Shown piece by piece: positions 15,473-24,083 of a stretch of 64,000 nt of DNA (position 1 is the stretch's first letter; the number at the start of each line of letters is the position of its first letter). The stretch spans positions 124,001 through 188,000 of the forward strand of contig NZ_JAAILA010000008.1 of the NCBI RefSeq assembly GCF_010974825.1, written 5' to 3'. The notes beneath the pieces are model-generated. The model searched no databases, was not told where the DNA came from, and saw nothing but the letters and a program-made list of their open reading frames with translations. The stretch is from Aeromonas rivipollensis. Lineage in GTDB: Bacteria; Pseudomonadota; Gammaproteobacteria; Enterobacterales; Aeromonadaceae. A program made the translations under genes and the position numbers.

Positions 15473-16741
15473 TTAGAGTGCGTGATCGATGCGGATGTCA
15501 ATCGGCGCTGTAGGGATGCTGGTGGTCGGCACTGTGACCGAGACCCCCTCGAAGGCGCCTTCCTTGTTCATGACGTTGCCGCCCCGGGAGAGGCGCGCCT
15601 TGAACTGCAGCTCGGGATAGGCCGCCAGCTTGCTCCCCTCCATCATGGCATCCCCATCCCCCAGTGAGAGGGTGAGGGGCAACTGCGGACCCGGGATGCG
15701 CTTGACCGCGATGGGCATGGGCGGGCCATTGGGGATCACCGCAAAGACGAACAGGTGGGCATCCTCCGGCAGCTGGATGCCGGGTGCCAGGGTGATGTGC
15801 AGGGGATACTCACCCTCCTTCACCGCCAGCACCTGAGCACTGCCCTGCCCGGCCTGAGCGGCGGGGGCGGCTGTCACGGCGATGCCGCGCTGACGCAGTT
15901 GCTGCTCGGCATACTCGATGGAGCGCTCCACCATGGCGTGGCGGGTCGAGCCCTTCTCCAGCAGCGGCAACATGGCTCGCCAGCGCACCAGCGCTGTCTG
16001 GAAGTCCTCTTTCTGCAGCGCCATGAAGGCATGGACCGAGCGCGCCTCTATGTTGGCCGGATCCTGGGCGATGGCCGCCTGCAGCAGCTGATCCGCCCGG
16101 GCCTCCTCCCCCGTCATCATCAGGGCCTGGGCATAGGGCACAGCCACCATGGCCTTCTGCGGCGCCAGGGAGTAGGCCCGCTCCAGCGCCTCGCGGGCCA
16201 TCTCGGGGTCATTGCCATCCAGGGTCAGACGCCCCAGCAGCAGCCAGCCACGATAGTCATTCGGTTCTTCTTTCAGCCGGGTGCGCAGCCCCAGGGTGAA
16301 GTCCAGCAGATCCTGCTCGGTGACCTCGCTATCCCGCTCCACCAGGATGCGGTTGCTCAGCTCCCCCAGCCGGCTGCTGGCATCCTGCCAGCGGCTCACC
16401 TCCTGCCAGGCCCCCAGCTGGTAGTAGAGCCCCAGGCTCACCACCACCAGCACCAGCACACCCGGGATCCAGATCAGGCTCTTGCCGCCGCGGGCGCTCT
16501 GCTCCACGTCGGGGATGTCGTCCAGCAGGCTGCGTTGCAGTTCTACCAGGGACTCGGACTCCTCGGCCAGTATGCCCTGCTCACGCTCCTCGCCTATCTC
16601 CAGCAGACGCTGGCGGTAGAGCTGCTTGTTGAGGGCCGAACGGCTGATGCTCTGGCGACCCTCGCCGCGCCACAGCGGCAGGATCAGCGCCAGGCTCGCC
16701 AGCACCAGCAGGGCCGCGATCACTATCCAAAATGCGGTCAT
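15473..16741 (-). CDS. ccmI: Cytochrome c maturation protein CcmI
   Basis: This 422-residue inner-membrane protein has two membrane segments, at about residues 3-23 and 94-114 ('SLIWIPGVLVLVVVSLGLYY'), flanking a cytoplasmic loop that contains 'LNKQLYRQRLLEIGEEREQG'. A periplasmic TPR-like domain follows ('DYRGWLLLGRLTLDGNDPEM') and then a C-terminal beta domain. CcmI captures apocytochrome c and hands it to the CcmF/CcmH ligation complex. Its start overlaps the ccmH stop by ATGA. It is the last gene of the ccm cluster. Confidence 0.92.
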   Translation of the reverse strand: MTAFWIVIAALLVLASLALILPLWRGEGRQSISRSALNKQLYRQRLLEIGEEREQGILAEESESLVELQRSLLDDIPDVEQSARGGKSLIWIPGVLVLVVVSLGLYYQLGAWQEVSRWQDASSRLGELSNRILVERDSEVTEQDLLDFTLGLRTRLKEEPNDYRGWLLLGRLTLDGNDPEMAREALERAYSLAPQKAMVAVPYAQALMMTGEEARADQLLQAAIAQDPANIEARSVHAFMALQKEDFQTALVRWRAMLPLLEKGSTRHAMVERSIEYAEQQLRQRGIAVTAAPAAQAGQGSAQVLAVKEGEYPLHITLAPGIQLPEDAHLFVFAVIPNGPPMPIAVKRIPGPQLPLTLSLGDGDAMMEGSKLAAYPELQFKARLSRGGNVMNKEGAFEGVSVTVPTTSIPTAPIDIRIDHAL

Positions 16742-17217
16742 TGTTTCTCTTCCTCTTTGAGCAGCTCGGCCAGACGGCGCCGCTCTTCTTCGCTCAGGGC
16801 GTTATTAATTCGTTTTGTCGCCGCCGGCGCACGGCGGCTGCGCACCACCACAGTGGCGGCACCGATGACGATGACCAGCAGGGGGCCAAGCCAGAGGATC
16901 AGGGTGGAGGCCATCAGGGGCGGATCATAGAGGATGAAGTTGCCGTAACGGGCCACCATGTAATCCACCACCTCCTCCTTGTTTTTACCGTCCCGCACCA
17001 TCTGGTAGGTCTTGTCCCTCAAGTCCTTGGCGAGCCCCGCATTGGAGTCGGCGATGTCCTGGTTCTGACACTTGGGGCAGCGCAGCTCCTTGGTCAGCTC
17101 GCGGAAGGTCTGCTCCTGGGCATCGCTGTCGAAGGTGTAGACGTCGATGGCGGCACTGGCCTGGCCGGCGCCCAGCAGGCCCCCCAGCAGCAACAGGGAT
17201 GCAATAAGCGTTTTCAT
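16738..17217 (-). CDS. ccmH: Cytochrome c maturation thiol protein CcmH
   Basis: This protein of about 159 residues has a signal peptide 'MKTLIASLLLLGGLLGAGQA', the redox motif 'LRCPKCQNQDIADS' (LRCxxCQ, as in all CcmH/CcmL/NrfF proteins), 'MVARYGNFILYDPP', and one C-terminal membrane helix. It reduces the CXXCH cysteines of apocytochrome c before haem attachment. The ATG at 17217 follows GAGG. A GTG at 17232 that overlaps the ccmG stop would add five residues. The following ccmI overlaps by ATGA. Confidence 0.93.
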   Translation of the reverse strand: MKTLIASLLLLGGLLGAGQASAAIDVYTFDSDAQEQTFRELTKELRCPKCQNQDIADSNAGLAKDLRDKTYQMVRDGKNKEEVVDYMVARYGNFILYDPPLMASTLILWLGPLLVIVIGAATVVVRSRRAPAATKRINNALSEEERRRLAELLKEEEKQ

Positions 17218-17228
17218 CGGAGCGGCCC

Positions 17229-17759
17229 TCACTTCATGGCATCGAAGATGGGTTTGAGGGTCGAGGCCCAGACTTCGGGATTGACGTCCCCCACGTGGCG
17301 ATAACGGATGATGCCCTGGCTGTCGATGAAGAAGGTCTCGGGGGCGCCGTAGACCCCCAGATCCAGCCCCAGCATGCCATCCGGATCATAGAGGTTGACT
17401 TCATAGGGGTTGCCGAGCTCAGCCAGCCACTTGATGGCCTTGTCCCGCTCATCCTTGTAGTTCATGCCGACAATGGGAATACCCTGCCCCGCCAGCTGCT
17501 TGAGGTAGGTGTGCTCCCCATAGCAGGTCGGGCACCAGGTGGCCCAGACGTTGAGCAGCATGGGGCGCCCCTTGAAGATGCTCCTGTCATGCTGCTTGTC
17601 GAGGTCGTAGATGTCCTGCAGGGTGAACACGGGCACCTCCTTGTCCACCATCACGGATTCCAGCTTGGTGGGGTCCGAGTAGAGCCCTTTGAACAGGAAC
17701 ACGGCCCCCATCAGGAAGATGATGAAGGGCAGCAGAAACAGCCAGGTCTTCTTGCTCAT
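17229..17759 (-). CDS. ccmG: Thiol:disulfide oxidoreductase CcmG/DsbE
   Basis: This 176-residue membrane-anchored thioredoxin has one N-terminal helix ('WLFLLPFIIFLMGAVFLF') and the active site 'NVWATWCPTCYGEH' with the CPTC motif, plus the cis-proline region 'YGAPETFFID'. It faces the periplasm and keeps apocytochrome c or CcmH reduced. It overlaps ccmF and ccmH by four bases on each side (ATGA or GTGA), typical for this operon. Confidence 0.95.
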   Translation of the reverse strand: MSKKTWLFLLPFIIFLMGAVFLFKGLYSDPTKLESVMVDKEVPVFTLQDIYDLDKQHDRSIFKGRPMLLNVWATWCPTCYGEHTYLKQLAGQGIPIVGMNYKDERDKAIKWLAELGNPYEVNLYDPDGMLGLDLGVYGAPETFFIDSQGIIRYRHVGDVNPEVWASTLKPIFDAMK

Positions 17760-19711
17760 GCCTTGGTCTCCTCGTCACGACGGCCGAACCGGTAGCGCTT
17801 GTCCAGCATGGCCAGCACGCCGCCGATGGCCATGAAGACGCCACCGAACCAGATCCAGCGCACGAAGGGCTTGTAGTAGATACGCACCGCCCAGGCGCCG
17901 TTGTCGAGCTGCTCGCCCAGCGCCGCATAGAGATCCCGGGTGAAGCCGGCGTCGATGGCGGCTTCGGTCATCGGCATGCGACTGACCTTGTACATCCGCT
18001 TCTCGGGCTTGAGCAGGGCCACCTGCTTGCCGTTCCTGTGCACCTCCAGCACCCCCTTGAAGCCGTCGTAGTTGGGGCCGTTCTTTTCGCTGATACCGGT
18101 GAACACGAATTCGTAGTCGGCGAACTGCACCCTGTCACCGGCCTGCATGCGCAAGTCCTTCTCGATGCTGTAGTTCTGGGTGCAGGCGATGCCTATGATG
18201 CTGACCGCCAGCCCCACGTGGCCCAGGATCATGGCCCAATGGCTGTTGCCGAGTTTGCGCACCCCGGTGGCAAAACCGTGTTTGTGGGTGGCGCGCACCC
18301 AGGTCTCCTGGATGCTGGTGATGATGATCCAGGTACCCAGGCCTATGCCGAGCGCGGCCCAGGGCTTGAACTCACCGGCGAAGAGCTGCGGCAGCAGCAG
18401 GGCGGCGGCCAGGCTCAGCCCCAGGGCCAGCACCACCTTGCCCTTGAGCTCACCGAGCTCCTGACGGCGCCAGCGGAACAGCGGCCCGACCCCCAGCAGC
18501 AAGGCGAACGGGATGATCAGCCAGCTGTAGATGTGGTTGAAGAAGGGGGTACCGATGGAGATGCTGCCAAGCCCCAGCTCCTTGTGCACCAGGGGCAAGA
18601 GGGTGCCGAGCAGCACTGTCAGCAGGCCCGCCACCAGCAGTATGTTGTTGCCAAGCAGCAGGGTCTCGCGGCTCCATAGCTCGTGTTTGCCGTGGCTCTT
18701 GACCTGGGAGCCCTTGAAGGCGAACAGCAGCAAGGAGCTGCCTATCACCGCCAGCAGGAAGCCCAGGATGAAGAGGCCGCGGGTCGGGTCGGAGGCAAAG
18801 GCGTGGACGGACACCAGCACGCCGGAGCGCACCAGGAAGGTCCCCAGCAGACTCAGGGAGAAGGCCGAGAGCGCCAGCAACACAGTCCAGGCCTTGAAGG
18901 TGGCGCGCTTCTCACTCACCGCCAGCGAATGCAGCAGGGCCGTGCCCGCCAGCCAGGGCATGAAGGAGGCGTTTTCCACCGGATCCCAGAACCACCAGCC
19001 ACCCCAGCCGAGCTCGTAATAGGCCCACCAGGAGCCGAGCACTATGCCAAGGGTCAGGAAGACCCAGGCAGCCATGGTCCAGGGACGGGACCAGCGCGCC
19101 CAGGTGGCGTCGAGGCGCCCTGTCATCAGGGAGGCGATGGCAAAAGCGAAAGCCACCGAGAAGCCCACGTAGCCCATGTAGAGCATGGGCGGGTGGAAGA
19201 TGAGACCAGGATCCTGCAGCAGGGGGTTGAGGTCGCGACCATCTACCGGGAAGTACGGCAGGGTGCGGGTGAAGGGATCCGAGGTGAACAGCACGAAGGC
19301 GGTAAAGCCCACTGAGATGAGCCCGAGCACCCCCAGCACCCGCGCCACCGCATCCAGCGGCAGGCGACGGCTGAACAGGGCCACGGCCGCGGTCCAGCCT
19401 CCCAGGGTCAACACCCAGAGCAGCAGGGAGCCCTCGTGGGCCCCCCACACCGCCGAAATGCGGTACTGCAGCGGCAGCAGGCTGTTGGAGTTGGTGGCCA
19501 CGTACTGCACGGTGAAGTCGTTGTCGACGAAGGCCCAGGTCAGGCAGAGGAAGGAGAGCAACAGCAGCAGGAACTGGCTGTAGGCAAGCGGACGGGCTGC
19601 CGACATCATGCCGAGGCGCCCCAATTTGGCGCCGATCAGCGGATAGCTCCCCAGCAGCAGTGCGGTGGCAAAGGCCAGGATCAGTGCGAATTGCCCCAGT
19701 TCAGGGATCAT
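17756..19711 (-). CDS. ccmF: Cytochrome c haem lyase subunit CcmF
   Basis: This 651-residue multi-span membrane protein carries the WWD haem-handling motif 'WGGWWFWDPVENASFMPWL' and flanking periplasmic histidines. With CcmH and CcmI it attaches haem delivered by CcmE to apocytochrome c. The start 'MIPELGQFALILAFATALLL' is preceded by GAAAGGAA at good spacing. The first codons together with this ribosome binding site are duplicated twice just upstream, and each copy forms a mini-ORF whose stop overlaps the next start. Confidence 0.96.
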   Translation of the reverse strand: MIPELGQFALILAFATALLLGSYPLIGAKLGRLGMMSAARPLAYSQFLLLLLSFLCLTWAFVDNDFTVQYVATNSNSLLPLQYRISAVWGAHEGSLLLWVLTLGGWTAAVALFSRRLPLDAVARVLGVLGLISVGFTAFVLFTSDPFTRTLPYFPVDGRDLNPLLQDPGLIFHPPMLYMGYVGFSVAFAFAIASLMTGRLDATWARWSRPWTMAAWVFLTLGIVLGSWWAYYELGWGGWWFWDPVENASFMPWLAGTALLHSLAVSEKRATFKAWTVLLALSAFSLSLLGTFLVRSGVLVSVHAFASDPTRGLFILGFLLAVIGSSLLLFAFKGSQVKSHGKHELWSRETLLLGNNILLVAGLLTVLLGTLLPLVHKELGLGSISIGTPFFNHIYSWLIIPFALLLGVGPLFRWRRQELGELKGKVVLALGLSLAAALLLPQLFAGEFKPWAALGIGLGTWIIITSIQETWVRATHKHGFATGVRKLGNSHWAMILGHVGLAVSIIGIACTQNYSIEKDLRMQAGDRVQFADYEFVFTGISEKNGPNYDGFKGVLEVHRNGKQVALLKPEKRMYKVSRMPMTEAAIDAGFTRDLYAALGEQLDNGAWAVRIYYKPFVRWIWFGGVFMAIGGVLAMLDKRYRFGRRDEETKA

Positions 19712-19794
19712 GGCTGACTTCCTTTCAATTGCGCCGCGACCAGAACCGGCGCACAGGCATGAGACGGTGAGAACTGCCCCAGTTCAGGGATCAT
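19708..19794 (-). CDS. Junction mini-ORF 3 before ccmF (28 aa)
   Basis: This mini-ORF starts with MIPELGQF, identical to the CcmF N-terminus, and ends in AAQLKGSQP, which resembles the CcmE C-terminus AQLQGAKQ. Its TGA overlaps the ccmF ATG (ATGA). Its own start has the same ribosome binding site as ccmF. It may be translated as a coupling device. No function as a protein is claimed. Confidence 0.5.
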   Translation of the reverse strand: MIPELGQFSPSHACAPVLVAAQLKGSQP

Positions 19795-19877
19795 GGCTGA
19801 CTTCCTTTCAATTGCACCGCGACCAGAACCGGTGCACAGGCATGAGACGGTGAGAACTGCCCAAATTCGGGGATCAT
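19791..19877 (-). CDS. Junction mini-ORF 2 between ccmE and ccmF (28 aa)
   Basis: This mini-ORF starts MIPEFGQF and ends VAVQLKGSQP. It is nearly identical to mini-ORF 3 and overlaps it by ATGA. GAAAGGAA precedes its start. It is the second of three consecutive coupled short frames. Confidence 0.5.
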   Translation of the reverse strand: MIPEFGQFSPSHACAPVLVAVQLKGSQP

Positions 19878-19963
19878 TGACTATTTCCTTTCGATGGCAG
19901 GGTGAGACATACAGATCCGGCGGCGAAACGAGCTGAACACGAGATCAAGGCTGACGGCATCAT
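19874..19963 (-). CDS. Junction mini-ORF 1 directly after ccmE (29 aa)
   Basis: It starts at an ATG that overlaps the ccmE stop (ATGA), reads MMPSALIS and ends SKGNSQ, with its TGA overlapping the ATG of mini-ORF 2. It is more diverged than the other two but keeps the same length within one codon and both overlaps, so it is probably the oldest copy. Confidence 0.45.
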   Translation of the reverse strand: MMPSALISCSARFAAGSVCLTLPSKGNSQ

Positions 19964-20451
19964 TGCTTGGCCCCCTGCAACTGCGCCTCGGTATATTCGG
20001 GCTTGAAGTGCATGCCATTGGTGGCGTCCGCCACCTCCGGCGGCATGTAGTTCTCGTCGTGCTTGGCCAGCACCTCGAAGGCGGCCACTGTGGTCGCGTC
20101 CTTGAGGGTGCCCTGGGCGACTATGCCCTGCCCTTCCCGGAACAGGTCCGGCAGTATGCCGTCAAATTCCACCGTCACCAGATGGCCGCCGTTGTCCACC
20201 AGCTTGAAGGCCACCTTGAGGCTCTGGGGATCCCGCTGCACCGAGCCCGGCACCACCAGGCCGCCGATGCGCAGGCGCTGGCCCTCTTCCGGCTTGACCT
20301 TCTCCGGCCCCTTGCCCTCCACCAGCTCGCTCGGGGTATAGAAGAGATCGATGTTCTGGCTGAGGGCATAGAGCACCAGGCCAGTCACGCTGGCGAGGCC
20401 CAGGCTGATGGCCAGAATGATGGTGAGGCGTTTCTTGCGTCTCGGGGTCAT
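19960..20451 (-). CDS. ccmE: Periplasmic haem chaperone CcmE
   Basis: This 163-residue protein has an N-terminal anchor ('[20 protein letters not shown]') and an OB-fold periplasmic domain. '[14 protein letters not shown]' carries the histidine that binds haem covalently and the tyrosine that ligates it. It takes haem from CcmABCD and delivers it to CcmF. The start at 20451 overlaps the ccmD stop (ATGA); the longer open frame to 20685 is not the gene. Downstream lie three coupled mini-ORFs before ccmF. Confidence 0.95.
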   Translation of the reverse strand: MTPRRKKRLTIILAISLGLASVTGLVLYALSQNIDLFYTPSELVEGKGPEKVKPEEGQRLRIGGLVVPGSVQRDPQSLKVAFKLVDNGGHLVTVEFDGILPDLFREGQGIVAQGTLKDATTVAAFEVLAKHDENYMPPEVADATNGMHFKPEYTEAQLQGAKQ

Positions 20452-20654
20452 AGAGTGTTCTCCATCTGCTGGGCCGCCTTGCGACGGGCCTCTCGGGCCT
20501 GCTTGTTGCGCAATTCGCCGAGCAGGCTGCGGGTTTTCAACCGGGTGGAAATGACGATGCCGACCAGGCAGAGCGCGGTCAGACCGAAGGAGAGCCAGAC
20601 GTAGAAGGCGTAACCGCCCATGGCCATGAAGTCGCTGAATGAGGCAAAGTGCAT
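20448..20654 (-). CDS. ccmD: Haem exporter protein CcmD
   Basis: This 68-residue single-span protein reads '[20 protein letters not shown]' at its start, with the membrane helix following and a basic cytoplasmic tail rich in Arg, Lys and Gln. CcmD holds CcmC, CcmE and CcmAB together and helps release holo-CcmE. It lies three bases after ccmC and overlaps ccmE by ATGA. I cut the longer open frame (to 20792) at this ATG because it matches the family start. Confidence 0.92.
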   Translation of the reverse strand: MHFASFSDFMAMGGYAFYVWLSFGLTALCLVGIVISTRLKTRSLLGELRNKQAREARRKAAQQMENTL

Positions 20655-20656
20655 GC

Positions 20657-21397
20657 TTACTTCTCCTGTCTGGCGATGTCGGCAACCCAGGGGCGGTGCC
20701 ACTCCCGCATCAGCAGCTCGTTGCGGAACCGCATCAGGGTCAGGGCCCCGAGGAAGGTGGCAAATGCCAGTATCATGATGAGCAGCGGCCACAGCATCTC
20801 GGGGGAGATGGAGGGCTTGTCAAACTTGGTGATGGAGGCGCCCTGGTGCAGGGTGTTCCACCACTCCACCGAGTAGTGAATGATCGGCAGGTTGATCACC
20901 CCCACCAGCGCCAGTATGCCGGCGGCGCGCCCCGCCACTACCTTGTCGCTGAAGGCGTTGTAGAGGGCGATGACCCCAAGATAGAGGAACAGCAGGATAA
21001 GCTCTGAGGTGAGGCGCGCATCCCACACCCACCAGGTGCCCCACATGGGCTTGCCCCAGGCGGCACCGGTGAAGAGGGCGATGAAGGTGAAGACGGCGCC
21101 CACCGGGGCTATGGCCGCCACCGTCATGTCCGCCATGCGCAGTTGCCACACCAGGCCGATGAAGGCCGCCACCGCCATGGTGGAGTAGGCTCCCATGGAG
21201 AGGATGGCGGCAGGCACATGGATGTAGATGATCCTGAAAGAGTCTCCCTGCTGATAATCGGCGGGGGCAAAGGCCAGCCCCCAGACGGTGCCTATGATGA
21301 AGGCGAGCAGGCTTGTCACGACAAACCAGGGCAGCAGGGTGCCGGCCAGCCCATAGGCGCGCTCGGGTTTGGCATAAGGGTGCAACCATTTCCACAT
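20657..21397 (-). CDS. ccmC: Haem exporter membrane protein CcmC
   Basis: This 246-residue protein has six membrane segments and carries the tryptophan-rich motif '[18 protein letters not shown]'. CcmC presents haem to CcmE at the outer face of the inner membrane. The gap to ccmB upstream (21398-21561) includes a terminator-like hairpin, unlike the other tight junctions of the cluster, so partial read-through or an extra promoter is likely here. Confidence 0.95.
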   Translation of the reverse strand: MWKWLHPYAKPERAYGLAGTLLPWFVVTSLLAFIIGTVWGLAFAPADYQQGDSFRIIYIHVPAAILSMGAYSTMAVAAFIGLVWQLRMADMTVAAIAPVGAVFTFIALFTGAAWGKPMWGTWWVWDARLTSELILLFLYLGVIALYNAFSDKVVAGRAAGILALVGVINLPIIHYSVEWWNTLHQGASITKFDKPSISPEMLWPLLIMILAFATFLGALTLMRFRNELLMREWHRPWVADIARQEK

Positions 21398-21524
21398 AGC
21401 TCACAGAACCTTTCAGTTATTAATTTTTAAGTGGCGAGGCCTACCATACCCACAGGCGGGAAACATCATATCCCCCCAAAGCAATAAGCAGCCATCCCCT
21501 TGATCTATCTCAATTATATTTTTC

Positions 21525-21552
21525 AAAAATAAGCCTCAAAAGAGGCTCTTTT
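21525..21552 (-). terminator. Hairpin with T-run after ccmB (attenuator or terminator)
   Basis: On the minus strand AGCCTC TTTT GAGGCT is followed by TATTTTT, directly after the ccmB stop. It lies inside the ccm cluster, so it should reduce expression of ccmC to ccmI relative to ccmAB unless there is another promoter in the AT-rich gap to ccmC. Confidence 0.6.
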
Positions 21553-21561
21553 GGTAATTAA

Positions 21562-22230
21562 TCAGTTGACGCTGACCCGCAGTGCCGCCGAGATGGCCAG
21601 GGGCGTCAGGGTCAGGGCCCCCACCAGCATGGCCCCCAGGATCGCGAGCTGCCCCCCGTAGGGCAACCCCATGCTGGCCGCATCGATGGCGGAGGTGGCG
21701 AAGATAAGCACCGGGATATAGAGCGGCAGCAGCAGCAGGCTGAGCAGCACGCCCCCCTTGCGCAGTCCCGCCGTCAGCGCCACCCCGACAGCCCCGAGCA
21801 GGCTCAGCACAGGGGTGCCGAGCGCCAGGGTGGCCACCACCGCCAGATAGCTCTTCATGTCCAGGGAGAGCAGGATGGCGAGCAGCGGCGAGACCAGCAG
21901 CAGCGGCAGGCCGGTCAGCAACCAGTGAGCGATCACTTTCGCCAGCGCCAGCAGCCCGAGGGGATGGGGCATCAGCATCATCTGCTCCAGGGCGCCGTCG
22001 CTGAAGTCATCGCGAAACAGCCGCTCCAGAGAGAGCATGGCCGCCAGCAGGGCCGCCACCCAGATGATGCCGGGGGCGATGCGGGCCAGCAGCTGGGGCT
22101 CGGGCCCGATGCCGAGGGGAAAGAGGGTGATGACGATGAGGAAGAACCAGAGCGGGTTGAAGATGTCGGCGCGCTGGCGCAGGGCCATCAGCAACTCGCG
22201 GTGAATAAGGTGTATGACGGCGCGCAGCAT
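21562..22230 (-). CDS. ccmB: Haem exporter permease CcmB
   Basis: This 222-residue ABC-type permease has six hydrophobic segments. 'FRDDFSDGALEQMMLMPHPL' in the first cytoplasmic loop is the family motif. It pairs with CcmA to drive release of haem-loaded CcmE. It is separated from ccmA by two bases, so the two are clearly in one operon. Confidence 0.95.
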   Translation of the reverse strand: MLRAVIHLIHRELLMALRQRADIFNPLWFFLIVITLFPLGIGPEPQLLARIAPGIIWVAALLAAMLSLERLFRDDFSDGALEQMMLMPHPLGLLALAKVIAHWLLTGLPLLLVSPLLAILLSLDMKSYLAVVATLALGTPVLSLLGAVGVALTAGLRKGGVLLSLLLLPLYIPVLIFATSAIDAASMGLPYGGQLAILGAMLVGALTLTPLAISAALRVSVN

Positions 22231-22232
22231 GG

Positions 22233-22868
22233 CTACTCCTGCAACAACGAGGTCAGCGACAGTGTCTTCAGGCGCCCCTGCATCAGGGTCAGGTCCTGAT
22301 GTGTGGTGAGCACCACCATGCCCCCCCGATCCGCGTGAGTCAGGAACAACCGCTCCAGCACCCTGACCCCTTGCTTGTCGATGGCGGTGAAGGGTTCGTC
22401 GAGGATCCAGAGCGCCGGGCGCTCCGACAGCCAGAGCCTGGCCAGCGCCACCCGCCGCTGCTGCCCTGCCGAGAGCTGGCCCGCGGGATAATCCTCGAAG
22501 CCGGCGAGTCCGACCTGGGCCAGCACCTGCCAGAGATCCACGGAAGCCTCGGCCGTGCCGTGCAGCTTCTGGTAGAAGGAGAGATTCTCGAGGGGGGTCA
22601 GGGTCGCCTTGACACCGGGCTGATGGCCCAGGTAGAGCAGGCTGGCATGGTACTCATCCCGGCAGTGGCGGATGTTCTCCCCGTTCCAGCACACCTCCCC
22701 CGCGAAGGGTTGGGAGAGGCCGGTCAGCAGTCGGAGCAGGCTGGTCTTGCCCACCCCGTTCGGGCCTTCAATCTGCATCAGATCGCCCGAGCGCACCGCG
22801 AAGGAGAGATGTTCAAACAGGGTGCGATCTTCACGCACGCAGCTCAGATTGTTGGCTTGAAGCAGCAT
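22233..22868 (-). CDS. ccmA: Haem exporter ATP-binding protein CcmA
   Basis: This 211-residue ABC ATPase has Walker A '[11 protein letters not shown]', signature '[14 protein letters not shown]', Walker B '[12 protein letters not shown]' and the H-loop 'VVLTTHQDL'. It powers the CcmABCD complex. It is the first ccm gene, about 175 bases after the DUF2802 gene of the chemotaxis cluster. Confidence 0.95.
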   Translation of the reverse strand: MLLQANNLSCVREDRTLFEHLSFAVRSGDLMQIEGPNGVGKTSLLRLLTGLSQPFAGEVCWNGENIRHCRDEYHASLLYLGHQPGVKATLTPLENLSFYQKLHGTAEASVDLWQVLAQVGLAGFEDYPAGQLSAGQQRRVALARLWLSERPALWILDEPFTAIDKQGVRVLERLFLTHADRGGMVVLTTHQDLTLMQGRLKTLSLTSLLQE

Positions 22869-23044
22869 GAGGATGTAATCGTTGAAAATGAGGCGGCCTG
22901 CATCTTAACACAGGATCCGGAGGCGTCTTTTCAAAGATGCCAATAATCAACAGGATTTGTGGGGGAGATCGCGCACCGGCAGAAGAGGATGTGGCAGGGA
23001 AGAGAGGGGCGGCCGGAGCCTCCCCTTTCGATCAGGAGCAGGGG

Positions 23045-23434
23045 TCAGCTGCGACCCTTGCGCAGGGAGATCAGCAGCTCGGCTTCGGCCTGGGGCAACT
23101 CGCACTCGCTCATCACCTCGTCGAGATCGGCCCCTAGCTCCACCATCTTGGCGGCGCGGCTGTAGAGGCGGCGCTCCGGATCCTGCAGGGTCAACTCCTG
23201 CTGGCTATCCTGGATCTTCTGCATGGCCCCTTCGGCGGATTGCAGGCGCTGACCCATGCCGATGGCACCGGTATGCAGCTCCATCATCTGCTTGCGCAGA
23301 CTCTCGAGCTGCCCCTGCAGCGTCTCCATCCTGGCCTCGGACTCTCGCTGACGGCGGCGATGACCCAATAGACCGTAGAGGGCCAGCACCAGTGCCAACA
23401 AGGACAACCCCAAGGCTGCGAATTCAATCATCAA
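23045..23434 (-). CDS. DUF2802 family protein
   Basis: This 129-residue protein has one N-terminal membrane helix ('FAALGLSLLALVLALYGLLG'), a long charged coiled-coil segment rich in Gln and Glu, and a C-terminal helical module 'AAKMVELGADLDEVMSECEL' that is typical of DUF2802. No function is established. The same gene stands after cheW at the end of polar flagellar/chemotaxis clusters in Pseudomonas, which suggests a link to chemotaxis or polar placement. Confidence 0.8.
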   Translation of the reverse strand: MMIEFAALGLSLLALVLALYGLLGHRRRQRESEARMETLQGQLESLRKQMMELHTGAIGMGQRLQSAEGAMQKIQDSQQELTLQDPERRLYSRAAKMVELGADLDEVMSECELPQAEAELLISLRKGRS

Positions 23435-23525
23435 ACTGTCACCTTCCTCATCACAGGGTCCCGCTCGGCATCAAGGTGCCGCGGGCAGATCCGGGACCGC
23501 TGTTGTATCACTTTTTGACCCGCCG

Positions 23526-24014
23526 TTACAGGGAGCCAATATCGTCCCACTCTTCGTCGGAGAGCAGCTTGTTGAGATCCACCAGGATCAGCAGCTGACC
23601 GTCGCGGTTGCTGACACCCTGGATGAACTTGGCGCTCTCCTCGGTGCCCACCGCCGGGGCGGCGTCGATCTCGGAGGAGCGCAGATAGACCACCTCGGCC
23701 ACGCTGTCCACCATGATGCCGATCACCTGCTTCTCCGCCTCTATGATGACGATGCGGGAATTCTCGCTCACATCACCGGCCGGCAGGCCGAAACGGGAGC
23801 GGGTGTCGATGACGGTCACCACGTTGCCACGCAGGTTGATGATGCCCAGCACATAGTCGGGCGCACCCGGTACCGGGGCTATCTCGGTGTAGCGCAACAC
23901 CTCCTGGACCTGCATCACGTTGATGCCATAGGTCTCGTTTTCCAACTGGAAGGTCACCCACTGCAGCACTTCGTCCTCGGCCAGATTTTGTGCAATATTG
24001 CGCTTCTCTGTCAT
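23526..24014 (-). CDS. cheW: Chemotaxis coupling protein CheW
   Basis: This 162-residue single CheW domain protein shows 'WVTFQLENETYGINVMQVQEV', 'VLGIINLRGNVVTVIDTR' and 'MVDSVAEVVYLRSSEIDAAP'. It links chemoreceptors to the kinase CheA in the polar array. AAGGA precedes the start by about ten bases. The 69-base gap to parP holds only a small ACCCGT/ACGGGT hairpin. Confidence 0.95.
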   Translation of the reverse strand: MTEKRNIAQNLAEDEVLQWVTFQLENETYGINVMQVQEVLRYTEIAPVPGAPDYVLGIINLRGNVVTVIDTRSRFGLPAGDVSENSRIVIIEAEKQVIGIMVDSVAEVVYLRSSEIDAAPAVGTEESAKFIQGVSNRDGQLLILVDLNKLLSDEEWDDIGSL

Positions 24015-24083
24015 CTTCTTGATCCTTGTATGAACCCGTCAACGGGTAAAATTAGCAATAAAACCATGGCAGTGCCGATGTTG

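Larger units (their letters stand above)
19692..19880 (-). repeat. Tandem repeat of the ccmF translation-start region (83-bp unit)
   Basis: Start codons with the same context (GAAAGGAA..ATGATCCC) lie at 19711, 19794 and 19877, exactly 83 bases apart. The units nearest ccmF differ at only a few positions, while the outermost copy is more diverged after its first 25 bases. As 83 = 3 x 28 - 1, each step shifts the frame by one base, which is exactly what an ATGA overlap needs. Confidence 0.93.

Noticed and set aside
20448-20792. Longer 114-codon frame containing ccmD
   Set aside because: The N-terminal half overlaps ccmC in another frame. The family start MHFASFSDF at 20654 gives the normal CcmD size.
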